Part shown: piece after piece, positions 1 through 7,956 of the stretch
How the letters are laid out: each line of letters opens with the position of its first letter
Numbering within the stretch: the stretch's first letter is position 1
Source of the DNA: Bacillota bacterium
GTDB lineage: Bacteria > Bacillota > Clostridia > Lachnospirales > Lachnospiraceae
DNA length: 64,000 nt
Assembly: GCA_023390555.1 (NCBI GenBank)
Contig: JAEWCQ010000016.1
Location: forward strand, 186,001-250,000
Reading direction: 5' to 3'
The notes under the pieces: model-generated
The model's database searches: none
Told to the model about the DNA's origin: nothing
What the model saw: the letters and a program-made list of their open reading frames with translations, nothing else
Program-made: the position numbers and the translations under genes

Positions 1-1
1 T

Positions 2-64
2 AACACGACAAACGGTACGAATAAGACTACCACAAACAATAACACAACAAATACAACGAAATAA
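2..64 (+). CDS. C-terminal end of an unknown gene (partial)
   Basis: An open frame enters from the left edge and stops with TAA at 62-64. The 20 visible residues are almost all Asn and Thr, a low-complexity tail of the kind seen on secreted or wall-associated proteins. A short hairpin with a T-run follows directly, as expected behind a gene end. Too little is visible to name a product, and the frame could be chance, since the stretch is very A/C-rich. Confidence 0.4.
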   Translation, partial: NTTNGTNKTTTNNNTTNTTK

Positions 65-65
65 G

Positions 66-84
66 ATACGGAACCCGTATTTTA
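66..84 (+). terminator. Rho-independent terminator of the left-edge gene
   Basis: Perfect 6-bp stem ATACGG/CCGTAT with a 3-nt loop, followed by a short TTT tract. It lies two bases after the TAA of the partial gene. Confidence 0.45.
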
Positions 85-85
85 G

Positions 86-134
86 AAAAAAAGAAAACCC
101 ACGGGAGTATGGCAGGCATATTCCAGCGGGTTTT
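86..134 (-). terminator. guaB terminator
   Basis: On the minus strand AAAACCCGC pairs with GTGGGTTTT (one G-T pair) around a ~25-nt loop, followed by CTTTTTTTC. It lies just past the guaB stop codon. Confidence 0.75.
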
Positions 135-154
135 CCTATTCCTATGACGTTATA

Positions 155-1615
155 TCAGCGATTGTCGTCAATGCTGTAGTTTGGAGCTTCCTTCGTGATA
201 TGAATATCATGCGGATGACTTTCTTTTAAAGAAGCAGCAGTGATCTTCACAAACTGACCGTTCTGTTTTAAATCTTCGATGGTCGGACAACCGCAGTAGC
301 CCATACCGGAACGGATTCCACCGACTAACTGGAAGACGGTATCTTCCACATTGCCCTTGTATGCAACCCGGCCTTCCACACCTTCCGGAACCAGTTTCTT
401 TGCATTCTCCTGGAAATAACGATCCTTACTGCCGTTTTCCATGGCTGCAAGAGAACCCATGCCACGGTATACTTTGTATTTTCTGCCCTGATATAACTCA
501 AAAGTGCCCGGAGCTTCATCACATCCAGCAAAAATACTACCCATCATGCATACATTCGCACCGGCGGCAAGTGCTTTTGTCATATCACCGGAATACTTGA
601 TACCTCCGTCTGCAATAATCGGGATACCAGCTTCTTTTGCGGCATCGTAACAGTCCATAATAGCGGTAATCTGAGGAACACCGATACCGGCAACCACACG
701 GGTGGTACAGATGGAACCAGGTCCGATTCCGACTTTAACGGCATCAACACCGGCCTCGATCAGAGCTTTGGTAGCGGCACCGGTTGCCACGTTGCCTGCA
801 ACGACCTGAAGATCCGGGTATGCAGACTTGATTTTCCGGACAGCAGTTAAGATATTTAAGGAATGACCGTGTGCGGAGTCCACAACGATAACGTCTACAT
901 GTGCATCCACGAGTGCAGAAACGCGATCCATCGTATTGCCTGTGATACCGACAGCAGCACCGCAGAGAAGTCTTCCCTGCTCGTCCTTTGCGGAGAGCGG
1001 ATACTTAATCTGTTTTTCAATATCTTTGATCGTGATCAGACCCTTCAAATTAAAATCCTTGTCTACAATCGGAAGTTTCTCTTTTCTGGCCTTGGCAAGA
1101 ATCTGTTTCGCCTCATCGAGCGTAATTCCTTCCGGAGCGGTAATCAATCCTTCTGAAGTCATCGAATCCTTGATTTTTTTGGAAAAATCTGTTTCAAACT
1201 TCAGATCACGATTGGTAATGATACCGACCAGTTTGCCGTTTTCGGTAACCGGGACACCGGAAATACGGAATTTGTTCATTAATTCTTCGGCATCCTGTAA
1301 TGTATGTTCAGGGGAAAGAAAAAACGGATCCGTAATAACTCCGTTTTCCGAACGTTTCACCTTATCGACCTCGTCTGCTTGCATTTCGATAGACATATTT
1401 TTATGGATGATTCCGATACCACCCTGCCTTGCCATGGCAATTGCCATACGATGCTCCGTAACAGTATCCATTCCTGCACTCATCATAGGAATGTTTAATT
1501 TGACTTTTTTGGTCAAATAGGTTGTTAAGTCGATCATGTTAGGTGTTACTTCGGAATAAGCTGGTACCAATAATACGTCATCAAACGTAATTCCTTCGCC
1601 GATAATTGTGCCCAT
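155..1615 (-). CDS. guaB: IMP dehydrogenase
   Basis: Oxidises IMP to XMP with NAD+, the committed step of GMP synthesis, in the cytosol. The 486-residue protein has the usual family length. The TIM barrel is interrupted at about residues 93-205 by a pair of CBS domains. The active-site loop GPGSICTTR places the catalytic Cys at residue 303, and the downstream GMGSLAAM and flap regions are present. It is a single-gene unit: its own promoter lies at 1675-1703 and its terminator at 86-134. The ATG is preceded by a GAGAGGA ribosome binding site. No purine operator or riboswitch was recognised upstream. The call is secure. Confidence 0.97.
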   Translation of the reverse strand: MGTIIGEGITFDDVLLVPAYSEVTPNMIDLTTYLTKKVKLNIPMMSAGMDTVTEHRMAIAMARQGGIGIIHKNMSIEMQADEVDKVKRSENGVITDPFFLSPEHTLQDAEELMNKFRISGVPVTENGKLVGIITNRDLKFETDFSKKIKDSMTSEGLITAPEGITLDEAKQILAKARKEKLPIVDKDFNLKGLITIKDIEKQIKYPLSAKDEQGRLLCGAAVGITGNTMDRVSALVDAHVDVIVVDSAHGHSLNILTAVRKIKSAYPDLQVVAGNVATGAATKALIEAGVDAVKVGIGPGSICTTRVVAGIGVPQITAIMDCYDAAKEAGIPIIADGGIKYSGDMTKALAAGANVCMMGSIFAGCDEAPGTFELYQGRKYKVYRGMGSLAAMENGSKDRYFQENAKKLVPEGVEGRVAYKGNVEDTVFQLVGGIRSGMGYCGCPTIEDLKQNGQFVKITAASLKESHPHDIHITKEAPNYSIDDNR

Positions 1616-1674
1616 TTTCTTGTTTCCTCTCTTTCTTATATCTAATGTATGGTATTTAGGGTTTTAATTTCTCA

Positions 1675-1703
1675 ATTTTAGCAAAAAAAGTATAGCATGT
1701 CAA
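1675..1703 (-). promoter_or_regulatory. guaB promoter
   Basis: Minus-strand -35 TTGACA (1698-1703), 17-bp spacer, -10 TAAAAT (1675-1680). The untranslated leader is about 50 nt and holds no obvious structure. Confidence 0.65.
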
Positions 1704-1729
1704 TGTAATTTATGTTATTCTAGGCTATG

Positions 1730-1769
1730 GACAACGGTGTCATTTGTGTAAGTGAACGTTGTCTTTTTT
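1730..1769 (+). terminator. Terminator-like hairpin in front of the hisA-like gene
   Basis: GACAACG (1730-1736) pairs with CGTTGTC (1757-1763) around a 20-nt loop and is followed by six T. No plus-strand gene ends upstream, since guaB runs the other way. It may therefore be an attenuator in the leader of the hisA-like gene rather than an end-of-gene terminator. Confidence 0.5.
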
Positions 1770-1796
1770 GGAAAGTAAGGCGGAGGAGTCTGGAAG

Positions 1797-2579
1797 ATGG
1801 AATTTCGACCTTGTATTGATATACATAATGGAAAAGTAAAGCAGATTGTCGGTGGCAGTTTAAAAGATGCGGGCAATCAGGCAAAGGAGAATTTCGTTGC
1901 CAACGAGGATGCGGCTTTTTTTGCTGATTTTTACCGCAGAGACGGCATCCGGGGCGGACATATTATTTTACTGAATCCGCCGGAAAGTGAATTCTACGAA
2001 GCGACCAGGGAGCAGGCGCTTGGCGCCTTACATACATATCCGGGAGCACTTCAGATCGGCGGCGGGATTACGGATGAGAATGCCGCGTATTTTCTGGAAC
2101 AGGGTGCGAGTCATGTCATCGTAACATCTTATGTGTTTTCGAATGGAACCGTTAATTCGGATCATCTGGAACGGTTGAGTAAATTGACGGGAAAAGAGCA
2201 TCTGGTATTGGATTTGAGCTGCAGGAAAAAGGATGAGGCGTATTACATCGTCACAGACCGCTGGCAGAAATTTACGGAAGAAAAGGTCACGCCGGAGCTG
2301 CTCGATCGGATGAGTGCTTACTGCGATGAATTTCTGATTCACGCAGTAGACGTGGAGGGGAAGGCCTCCGGAATTGAAACAGAGCTGGCACAAATGCTTG
2401 GAGACTGGGGCAGGATACCCGTCACGTATGCAGGAGGAGTCGGAAGTTTTGATGATTTGCGTCAGTTGAAAGAGCTTGGTAAAAACAGGCTGAATGTGAC
2501 GATCGGCAGTGCACTGGATCTGTTTGGAGGAACAATGCCATATAAAGAGGTGTTGGCATATCTGCAGAAAAGCGAATAG
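1797..2579 (+). CDS. hisA: Phosphoribosylformimino-AICAR-P isomerase, eukaryotic-type HisA
   Basis: Expected to isomerise ProFAR to PRFAR, the fourth step of histidine synthesis. The 260-residue TIM barrel begins with FRPCIDIHNGKVKQIVGG and carries ASHVIVTSYVF, LSCRKKD, VTDRWQKF, PVTYAGGV and GSALDLFGG. These blocks are characteristic of the fungal/plant HIS6 branch rather than ordinary bacterial HisA, which has a shorter DGxxVRL-type start. The ATG at 1797 has a GGAGGAG site nine bases upstream. No other his gene is adjacent, so it stands apart from any his operon. It may replace a missing standard hisA elsewhere in the genome. The family call is strong by motif; the reaction is inferred from it. 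Confidence 0.88.
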   Translation: MEFRPCIDIHNGKVKQIVGGSLKDAGNQAKENFVANEDAAFFADFYRRDGIRGGHIILLNPPESEFYEATREQALGALHTYPGALQIGGGITDENAAYFLEQGASHVIVTSYVFSNGTVNSDHLERLSKLTGKEHLVLDLSCRKKDEAYYIVTDRWQKFTEEKVTPELLDRMSAYCDEFLIHAVDVEGKASGIETELAQMLGDWGRIPVTYAGGVGSFDDLRQLKELGKNRLNVTIGSALDLFGGTMPYKEVLAYLQKSE

Positions 2580-2651
2580 ACCGGAACCATTTTGAAAATG
2601 TCCGGTTCGAATAGAATCAAGAATATATATTATAATAAGGAGAGAAGTCAT

Positions 2652-3983
2652 ATGAGCAAGTATACGAAGCAGGATATTATACAGTTGGTGGAAGAAGAAG
2701 ATGTAGAATTTATCCGACTGCAATTCACCGATATCTTCGGCACGTTGAAGAATGTGGCAATTACAAAGAGCCAGCTGGAAAAGGCATTGAATAATAAGTG
2801 TATGTTTGATGGCTCTTCCATCGAGGGATTTGTCCGAATTGAAGAATCTGATATGTATCTTTATCCGGATCTGGATACGTTTTGCATCTTCCCATGGAGA
2901 CCGCAGCAGGGGAAGGTAGCACGTATCATCTGTGATGTATACTGTGGAGACGGAACACCGTTTGAGGGCGATCCGCGTTTTATCTTAAAAAGAGAGATCG
3001 CACGGGCCGCAAAGCTCGGCTACACCTTTAATGTGGGACCGGAGTGTGAGTTCTTCCTGTTTCATACGGATGAGGACGGACAGCCTACGACAATTTCCCA
3101 TGAAAAGGCCGGTTACTTTGATCTGGGACCGATTGACCTTGGAGAAAATGCAAGAAGAGATATGGTGCTGACACTTGAGGACATGGGATTCGAAATAGAG
3201 GCTTCTCATCATGAAGTGGCATCAGCACAGCACGAGATTGATTTTAAATACGATGAAGCTATGATTACCGCAGATAATATCATGACATTTAAACTGGCAG
3301 TGAAGACAATCGCAAAGCGTCACGGCCTGTTTGCAAGCTTTATGCCGAAACCGAAGTACGGCATCAACGGCTCGGGTATGCACATCAATATGTCGTTATC
3401 GAAAGACGGCAGAAACATTTTTGACAACCCGGAAGGTGTACTTGGCTTAAGCAAAGAAGCATATTATTTTATTGGCGGAATCATGAAACACATGAAGGGT
3501 ATGACGGCGATTACGAATCCGCTGGTCAACTCCTACAAGAGATTGGTACCTGGCTATGAAGCGCCGATTCACATTGCATGGTCCATGACAAACCGCAGTC
3601 CTCTGATCCGTATTCCGGCTTCCAGAGGAGCAGAGACAAGAGTGGAACTTCGCTGCCCGGACCCGGCTGCAAACCCATATCTGGCACTGGCCGTTTGCCT
3701 GGCTGCCGGGCTTGATGGAATCGAGAATCAGATCCAGCCTCCGGAAAGTGTAAAGGAGAATGTATTTGAGCTGGGCAGTTCCCAAAAAGAGAAGTTGGGT
3801 ATCGAATCTCTCCCTGCGGATTTATTTGAGGCGATTCAGGAAATGGAAAAGGATTCTTATATACAGGAAACGCTGGGATGCCATATCGCACAGAAGTATG
3901 CGGAAGCAAAAAAAGCAGAGTGGGCAGATTACCGTGCACAGGTTACACAGTGGGAACTGGACGAATATCTGTACAAAATCTAA
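2652..3983 (+). CDS. glnA: Glutamine synthetase, type I
   Basis: Makes glutamine from glutamate, ammonia and ATP. The protein has 443 residues, the GSI-alpha size. An N-terminal beta-grasp domain (FIRLQFTDIFGTLKN) is followed by the DGSSIEGF loop. The catalytic domain shows GPECEFFLF, the metal/ATP segment SHHEVASAQHEIDFKY, NGSGMHINMSL and RIPASRGAETRVELR. The Tyr-adenylylation segment of GSI-beta enzymes is not evident. I take the start at ATG 2652, where AAGGAGAG lies nine bases upstream and the protein begins MSKYTKQDI; an in-frame ATG at 2592 would add 20 residues without an RBS. The ANTAR regulator gene follows after 53 bp. Confidence 0.96.
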   Translation: MSKYTKQDIIQLVEEEDVEFIRLQFTDIFGTLKNVAITKSQLEKALNNKCMFDGSSIEGFVRIEESDMYLYPDLDTFCIFPWRPQQGKVARIICDVYCGDGTPFEGDPRFILKREIARAAKLGYTFNVGPECEFFLFHTDEDGQPTTISHEKAGYFDLGPIDLGENARRDMVLTLEDMGFEIEASHHEVASAQHEIDFKYDEAMITADNIMTFKLAVKTIAKRHGLFASFMPKPKYGINGSGMHINMSLSKDGRNIFDNPEGVLGLSKEAYYFIGGIMKHMKGMTAITNPLVNSYKRLVPGYEAPIHIAWSMTNRSPLIRIPASRGAETRVELRCPDPAANPYLALAVCLAAGLDGIENQIQPPESVKENVFELGSSQKEKLGIESLPADLFEAIQEMEKDSYIQETLGCHIAQKYAEAKKAEWADYRAQVTQWELDEYLYKI

Positions 3984-4036
3984 ATAGTATTTTCATAGAG
4001 GGAAGATGAGAATGATGATACTTAGGAGAAACGATT

Positions 4037-4585
4037 TTGATTAATATAATTGTTGCATTCCCAAAACAGGACAATGCGGAGAGCATAAAGAGAATACTGG
4101 TGAAAAGTGGATTTCCTGTAGATGTTGTTGTAACTACGGGTTCACAGGCATTGCAGTTTGCCAATACCTTGGAAGGCGGGATTCTGATATGCAATTACCG
4201 TTTCGTTGATATGATGTACAACGAATTGTATGAATATCTTCCTTCCAATTTTCAGATGCTGCTGGTCGCATCCCCGCAAATCTGCAATGAGAGGGAGATT
4301 AAGGATCTGATGTGCCTTGCAATGCCGCTTAAGGTGCATGAACTTGTGCAGACGCTCGAAATGATGTCCTATTCGATTACCAGAAAGAGGAAGAAGGAGC
4401 GTTCCGTTCCAAAGGAGAGAAGCGAGGAAGAGAAAAAGCTGATCACGCGCGCAAAAGGACTTCTGATGGAACGAAATAACATGACAGAGGAAGAGGCACA
4501 TCATTATATGCAGAAGCGAAGCATGGATAACGGAACCAGTCTCGTGGAAACGGCGCAGATGGTATTGAGCCTGCTGAATCAATAG
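4037..4585 (+). CDS. ANTAR-domain response regulator (AmiR/NasT type)
   Basis: Predicted RNA-binding antiterminator controlling nitrogen genes. The 182-residue protein has an N-terminal receiver-like domain (about 1-115) that appears degenerate, then a basic linker. A C-terminal ANTAR helical domain (about 125-182) follows, with the typical KLITRAKGLLMERNNMTEEEA pattern split by helices. Translation starts at TTG 4037, six bases after AGGAGAA; no ATG lies at the right place. It follows glnA by 53 bp and is probably cotranscribed, a pairing common in Clostridia. The targets cannot be read from this window. Confidence 0.85.
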   Translation: MINIIVAFPKQDNAESIKRILVKSGFPVDVVVTTGSQALQFANTLEGGILICNYRFVDMMYNELYEYLPSNFQMLLVASPQICNEREIKDLMCLAMPLKVHELVQTLEMMSYSITRKRKKERSVPKERSEEEKKLITRAKGLLMERNNMTEEEAHHYMQKRSMDNGTSLVETAQMVLSLLNQ

Positions 4586-4655
4586 GGCTGTGCAACAATA
4601 GACAAATGGTATTATTACTGTTATTCAGTATACAAAATAGAGATGAGGAGAAAAT

Positions 4656-5870
4656 ATGGTTCAAGTAAATCAAAATTATCAGAAATTGCCGGGAAGTTAT
4701 CTTTTTAGTAATATTGCAAAAAAAGTAAATACATTTTCGGCTGAAAATCCGGATAAAGTGATCATCCGTCTTGGAATTGGTGATGTGACGCAGCCGATCG
4801 CACCGGCAATCATCGACGCATTGCATAAGGCTGTGGATGAGATGGCAAATGCCGAGACATTCCACGGTTATGCGCCTGATCTTGGTTATGAGTTCCTGCG
4901 CAATGCAATTGCAAAAAATGATTATGCCGACAGAGGATGTGCAATCTCCGCCGATGAGATTTTTGTATCGGATGGAGCAAAAAGCGATTCCGGTAATATT
5001 CAGGAGATTTTTTCTGTAGATAATAAAATCGCAGTTTGTGATCCCGTGTATCCGGTCTATGTGGATTCCAATGTGATGGCTGGAAGAACGGGTACATATG
5101 ATACAAAGACGGAGATGTGGAGTAATGTGATCTACATGCCATGTACGCGGGAAAATAATTTTGTACCGGAATTTCCGAAAGAGACACCGGATATAATTTA
5201 TCTCTGCCTTCCGAATAATCCGACTGGAACCACAATTACCAAGTCACAGCTGCAGGAATGGGTGGATTATGCAAATAAAGTGGGGGCAGTCATTATCTAT
5301 GACGGTGCCTATGAAGCATATATTTCTGAGGATGATGTCGCACATTCCATTTACGAATGTGAAGGTGCAAGAACCTGTGCGATTGAGCTGAAGAGTTTTT
5401 CCAAAAATGCCGGATTTACCGGAGTACGCCTTGGATACACCGTGGTTCCGAAAGAACTGAAATGTAAAGACGTGTCTTTGCATGATATGTGGGCAAGACG
5501 TCATGGCACCAAATTCAACGGGGCTCCTTATATTGTACAGAAGGCAGGAGAGGCTGTTTACTCCGATGCGGGAAAAGCGCAGTTAAAAGAACAGATTGCT
5601 TATTATATGAAAAATGCAGGAACCATTAAAGCGGGATTGAAGGATGCAGGCTATGAAGTGTTCGGCGGTGTCAATGCACCTTATATCTGGTTAAAGACAC
5701 CGGAGAAAATGACTTCCTGGGATTTCTTTGACTATTTACTGGAAAATGCAAATGTAGTTGGTACACCGGGTTCCGGCTTTGGACCAAGCGGGGAGGGTTA
5801 CTTCCGGCTGACGGCATTTGGAAGTTATGACAATACGGTGGCAGCATTGGAACGTATTAAGAAGCTGTAA
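4656..5870 (+). CDS. dapL: LL-diaminopimelate aminotransferase
   Basis: Converts tetrahydrodipicolinate and glutamate directly to LL-diaminopimelate for lysine and peptidoglycan. This is the single-enzyme variant found in Clostridia and plants. The 404-residue protein is a class I fold aminotransferase. It contains RLGIGDVTQP near residue 38, the YGYAPDLG-like region, CLPNNPTGT near residue 186 and the PLP-lysine segment ELKSFSKNAGFTGVR. The ATG is preceded by GAGGAGAAAAT. It is monocistronic, ending at a strong bidirectional terminator. Confidence 0.95.
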   Translation: MVQVNQNYQKLPGSYLFSNIAKKVNTFSAENPDKVIIRLGIGDVTQPIAPAIIDALHKAVDEMANAETFHGYAPDLGYEFLRNAIAKNDYADRGCAISADEIFVSDGAKSDSGNIQEIFSVDNKIAVCDPVYPVYVDSNVMAGRTGTYDTKTEMWSNVIYMPCTRENNFVPEFPKETPDIIYLCLPNNPTGTTITKSQLQEWVDYANKVGAVIIYDGAYEAYISEDDVAHSIYECEGARTCAIELKSFSKNAGFTGVRLGYTVVPKELKCKDVSLHDMWARRHGTKFNGAPYIVQKAGEAVYSDAGKAQLKEQIAYYMKNAGTIKAGLKDAGYEVFGGVNAPYIWLKTPEKMTSWDFFDYLLENANVVGTPGSGFGPSGEGYFRLTAFGSYDNTVAALERIKKL

Positions 5871-5883
5871 TTTTGACAGAGGC

Positions 5884-5938
5884 TCTGGAAATTCGCCCCA
5901 CATGATTAGTGTGGGGCGGCTTCCAGAAGTCTTTTTTT
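5884..5938. terminator. Bidirectional terminator between dapL and folT
   Basis: A two-tier hairpin: CTGGAA/TTCCAG outside and CGCCCCAC/GTGGGGCG inside, followed by seven T on the plus strand. The minus-strand side has only a weak T run, so it mainly serves dapL. Confidence 0.85.
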
Positions 5939-5959
5939 ATTCCATAGACTCTGTTCCTT

Positions 5960-6871
5960 TCACGTATGAAAATCAGAGTTTTCCTTTTTCCTGGAACTAA
6001 GATGCGAATCAATGGATAGCTTTTTGCAAACACCCAGCAGCATGGCAGTAAAATATGCATACACCGTATTACTCAGAATTTCTTTGACTATACGGGGAAA
6101 CCATACGACTGAAAACGGCAGCACTTTCCATGCTGTGAAAATGGTCTCGCGCAGTACCACTGTGTTTAAGGTGGTCACGAAGAGACCGGAACTAATCAGA
6201 ACAACCAGCAAATGGGCGATCTGGCCTTTCCGTGCGTCATTAAGGAGCTTCTTTGATAAAAAAAAGTCGGCAGCTAGTAAAAGAATGCCTAGAATAGCGC
6301 TGCCAATCATCCCGGATGTTACGAAAGTAATGTAAGCTGCCAGAGTCCCTGCGGGATCTTTTGTACCGATCGTACCGGTGATAAGCATTTTGCTGACAAG
6401 GTGCATATTGTCTGTCTGGATATCCTTGGTCTGCACCTGATTGTAGAAATCACGATGAACGCCATCGGCGCGCAAGAATGCAATATTGCAGATACCTGCC
6501 AGCAATAAAAGAGCGGAAGAAACTGCAATTACGGTTCTCATTTTTGTATCACTTTGATTGCGCAGGACGGCCCATAATCCACCCCGGATAAACCCACCGG
6601 CTGCTGCAACCAGTGTCAAAAGGGGAATGTAAGTTCCGACAGGCTTCAGCAGGTATCCGAAAAGATCTGAGAGCCCGCATACAATGGCACCATAAACAGG
6701 TCCGAACAGAATCGACGGCATGATAGAAAAAATGTCTGAAATTCCGACTCTGATACCATTTTCTCCAAATATGGGCAGGTAGAAAGAAAATGTCATTTTT
6801 AAAACAAGAGAAATACTGAGAAATACCGCAGAAATTGTGATGCGGCGCACATAGAAAGATGATTTGGCCAT
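5960..6871 (-). CDS. folT: Folate-family ECF transporter S component
   Basis: Membrane substrate-binding subunit of an energy-coupling-factor transporter, probably for folate. The 303-residue protein has about six hydrophobic segments, two of them separated by a long ~60-residue loop. The N-terminal segment (IRVGISDIFSIMPSILFGPVYGAIVCGLSDLFGYLLKP in pieces) is typical of FolT-type S units. No EcfA/EcfT genes are adjacent, so it would share a general module encoded elsewhere (group II ECF). The ATG at 6871 has AAAGGAG upstream. Folate specificity is supported independently by the two folate-sensing riboswitches in its leader (7008-7131 and 7204-7274). The length is above the ~170-200 residues of small S units but fits this folate subfamily. 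Confidence 0.85.
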   Translation of the reverse strand: MAKSSFYVRRITISAVFLSISLVLKMTFSFYLPIFGENGIRVGISDIFSIMPSILFGPVYGAIVCGLSDLFGYLLKPVGTYIPLLTLVAAAGGFIRGGLWAVLRNQSDTKMRTVIAVSSALLLLAGICNIAFLRADGVHRDFYNQVQTKDIQTDNMHLVSKMLITGTIGTKDPAGTLAAYITFVTSGMIGSAILGILLLAADFFLSKKLLNDARKGQIAHLLVVLISSGLFVTTLNTVVLRETIFTAWKVLPFSVVWFPRIVKEILSNTVYAYFTAMLLGVCKKLSIDSHLSSRKKENSDFHT

Positions 6872-6940
6872 TTAACTGCTCCTTTCGTTTGGTTCAGATT
6901 GTTGAAAGTTTACCGTGAAACAGATCGTTATGTTTTACGC

Positions 6941-6984
6941 ATAAAAACACCTCCTGTTATGCAGCACAGCTACATAACAAGAGG
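6941..6984 (-). terminator. Riboswitch-controlled terminator of the folT leader
   Basis: On the minus strand 6984-6969 and 6965-6950 form a continuous 16-bp stem (two G-U pairs) with a TGT loop, followed by TGTTTTTAT. This is a strong intrinsic terminator about 80 nt before folT. Its 5' arm (6977-6969, TTATGTAGC) can instead pair with GCTACATAA (7016-7008) at the 3' edge of the THF aptamer. That gives mutually exclusive terminator and antiterminator folds. The GGAGG in the 3' arm is probably incidental because folT has its own RBS. Confidence 0.75.
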
Positions 6985-7007
6985 CATCGCAGTCAGAGAG
7001 CTTCTTT

Positions 7008-7131
7008 TTATGTAGCAGCGGGATGCGGACCTTGTACCGTAAGCCTGCAAAGGCTTTTCGTCCCTCTGACAACTCCCCGTTCAGAAGGCACTGCAAATCA
7101 AAGATTTACGCACAAAATCCTACTCTGCTCA
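7008..7131 (-). ncRNA. THF (tetrahydrofolate) riboswitch
   Basis: The minus strand carries the conserved blocks of the folT-associated THF aptamer in order: AGAGTAGG, GTGCGTAAA, GGGGAGTTGTC paired around GGGACGAAAAGCC, ACGGTACAAGGTCCGCATCCCG, and closing GCTGCT. AGCAG near 7128 pairs with CTGCT near 7014 as P1. The 3' end overlaps the antiterminator arm described for 6941-6984. Ligand-stabilised P1 should therefore free the terminator and switch folT off. Recognised by eye from known family consensus; a covariance-model search would settle it. Confidence 0.85.
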
Positions 7132-7175
7132 TGATTCAGTTTTTTCCAAATGGCAGAAATGGCATTTGGAAGCAA

Positions 7176-7219
7176 TAAAAAAGCCCACTGTTCCAAGCAT
7201 CATGCCCAGACGGTCGGCT
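7176..7219 (-). terminator. Terminator overlapping the ZTP aptamer
   Basis: Minus-strand AGCCGACCGT (7219-7210) can pair with ACAGTGGGCT (7191-7182) with two single mismatches, followed by six T. The 5' arm is part of the conserved 3' domain of the ZTP aptamer, so aptamer and terminator exclude each other. This is the usual ON-switch arrangement. Confidence 0.65.
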
Positions 7220-7274
7220 CTGTAAAGTGCTGTACTCCCTGTGGTTCATTCCACTTCCGTCAGTCGTACAGCAC
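7204..7274 (-). ncRNA. ZTP/ZMP riboswitch (pfl motif)
   Basis: The minus strand reads GTGCTGTAC, GACTGACGG, GTGGAA..AACCAC, AGGGA, GTACAGCAC, then GCCGACCGTCTGGGC. These are the hallmark blocks of the pfl RNA, with a 9-bp P1 (7274-7266 with 7235-7227). The last block is the pseudoknot-forming 3' domain. ZMP/ZTP accumulates when 10-formyl-THF is short, so an ON switch in front of a folate transporter makes metabolic sense. A terminator overlaps its 3' end and a THF riboswitch follows about 70 nt later. Confidence 0.88.
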
Positions 7275-7278
7275 ACTT

Positions 7279-7307
7279 ACACTATCATTCTTTGTTATGG
7301 TTGTCAA
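7279..7307 (-). promoter_or_regulatory. Probable promoter of the folT leader transcript
   Basis: Minus-strand TTGACA (7302-7307) with a 17-bp spacer and a weak -10 TAGTGT (7279-7284), placed a few bases before the ZTP aptamer. The -35 is perfect; the -10 is poor. Confidence 0.45.
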
Positions 7308-7324
7308 TGTACAGTTCGGACCGG

Positions 7325-7897
7325 CTAGTAGCGAATCGTAATCCAGTTCCGGATATCTTCCACCTTCGATAGAATCGGAAGAAGCAGGAGACTGATGATG
7401 ATTCCGACAACTCCCTGCACCATGTTGAACGGGATGCTTGCAGCGGAAGAAGCGAAGCCAGCCGCAAGTGCGGTACTGCTGAAGGAACCGCTGACCACTG
7501 CCGCAAATACTGCCTCGTATAGGAAATATCCGGTCACCATAATGGCTTCTCCGACCAGGCCACTTACAATGACACTTGCAGTCTGCGCAAATTTTTGTTT
7601 TGAAATGTGCTGTAACCGGTGAAATAATAATCCGGCTATCAGAGCGGTGAGAGCCTTGATGATCAGAGTGGCCGGCGCCCACGTCACGTAACCGGAAAAA
7701 ATGTCGGCAAACATCGAACCGATGCCTGCAGCCAGACCGCCGGCGAATGGTCCGAGGACAATGCCGCACAGAAGGACGAGCCCGTCTCCGAGATGAATGT
7801 AGCCAAATGTAGGTGTCTGAATTTTGATCATCATTGTGGCAACGCAGGTGAATGCAGCCATCAGAGACGTAATAATCAGTTTTTTCGTATCTTTCAT
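7325..7897 (-). CDS. ECF transporter S component, substrate unknown
   Basis: A 190-residue, highly hydrophobic protein with about five to six membrane segments and the general S-component look. It has an N-terminal basic start MKDTKKLIITSLMAAFTC, then FGYIHLGDGLVLLCG and a Gly/Ala-rich packing helix typical of the DUF1393-like group. Start at ATG 7897 with AAAGGATC upstream; an in-frame TTG earlier overlaps the RBS. It would bind a vitamin or precursor and dock to a shared ECF module. It precedes the folT leader on the same strand but folT has its own promoter. No riboswitch was seen upstream, but a perfect palindrome lies at 7957-7979. Substrate cannot be assigned from sequence alone. Confidence 0.8.
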   Translation of the reverse strand: MKDTKKLIITSLMAAFTCVATMMIKIQTPTFGYIHLGDGLVLLCGIVLGPFAGGLAAGIGSMFADIFSGYVTWAPATLIIKALTALIAGLLFHRLQHISKQKFAQTASVIVSGLVGEAIMVTGYFLYEAVFAAVVSGSFSSTALAAGFASSAASIPFNMVQGVVGIIISLLLLPILSKVEDIRNWITIRY

Positions 7898-7956
7898 AAG
7901 AATAGATCCTTTCTGCAATCAAAGTGATTGATGATAGGATAAAACAAATGTGTCTG

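Noticed and set aside
2580..2606. Hairpin ACCGGA/TCCGGT between hisA and glnA as a terminator
   Set aside because: No T-run follows and the inner ATTTTGAAAAT leaves almost no loop; at best a weak structure.
6928..6942. Four-codon ORF (Met-Arg-Lys-Thr) directly after GGAGG in the folT leader
   Set aside because: The GGAGG is the 3' arm of a 16-bp terminator stem and the start lies in its U-tract. folT has its own RBS about 60 nt later, so the small frame is probably incidental.
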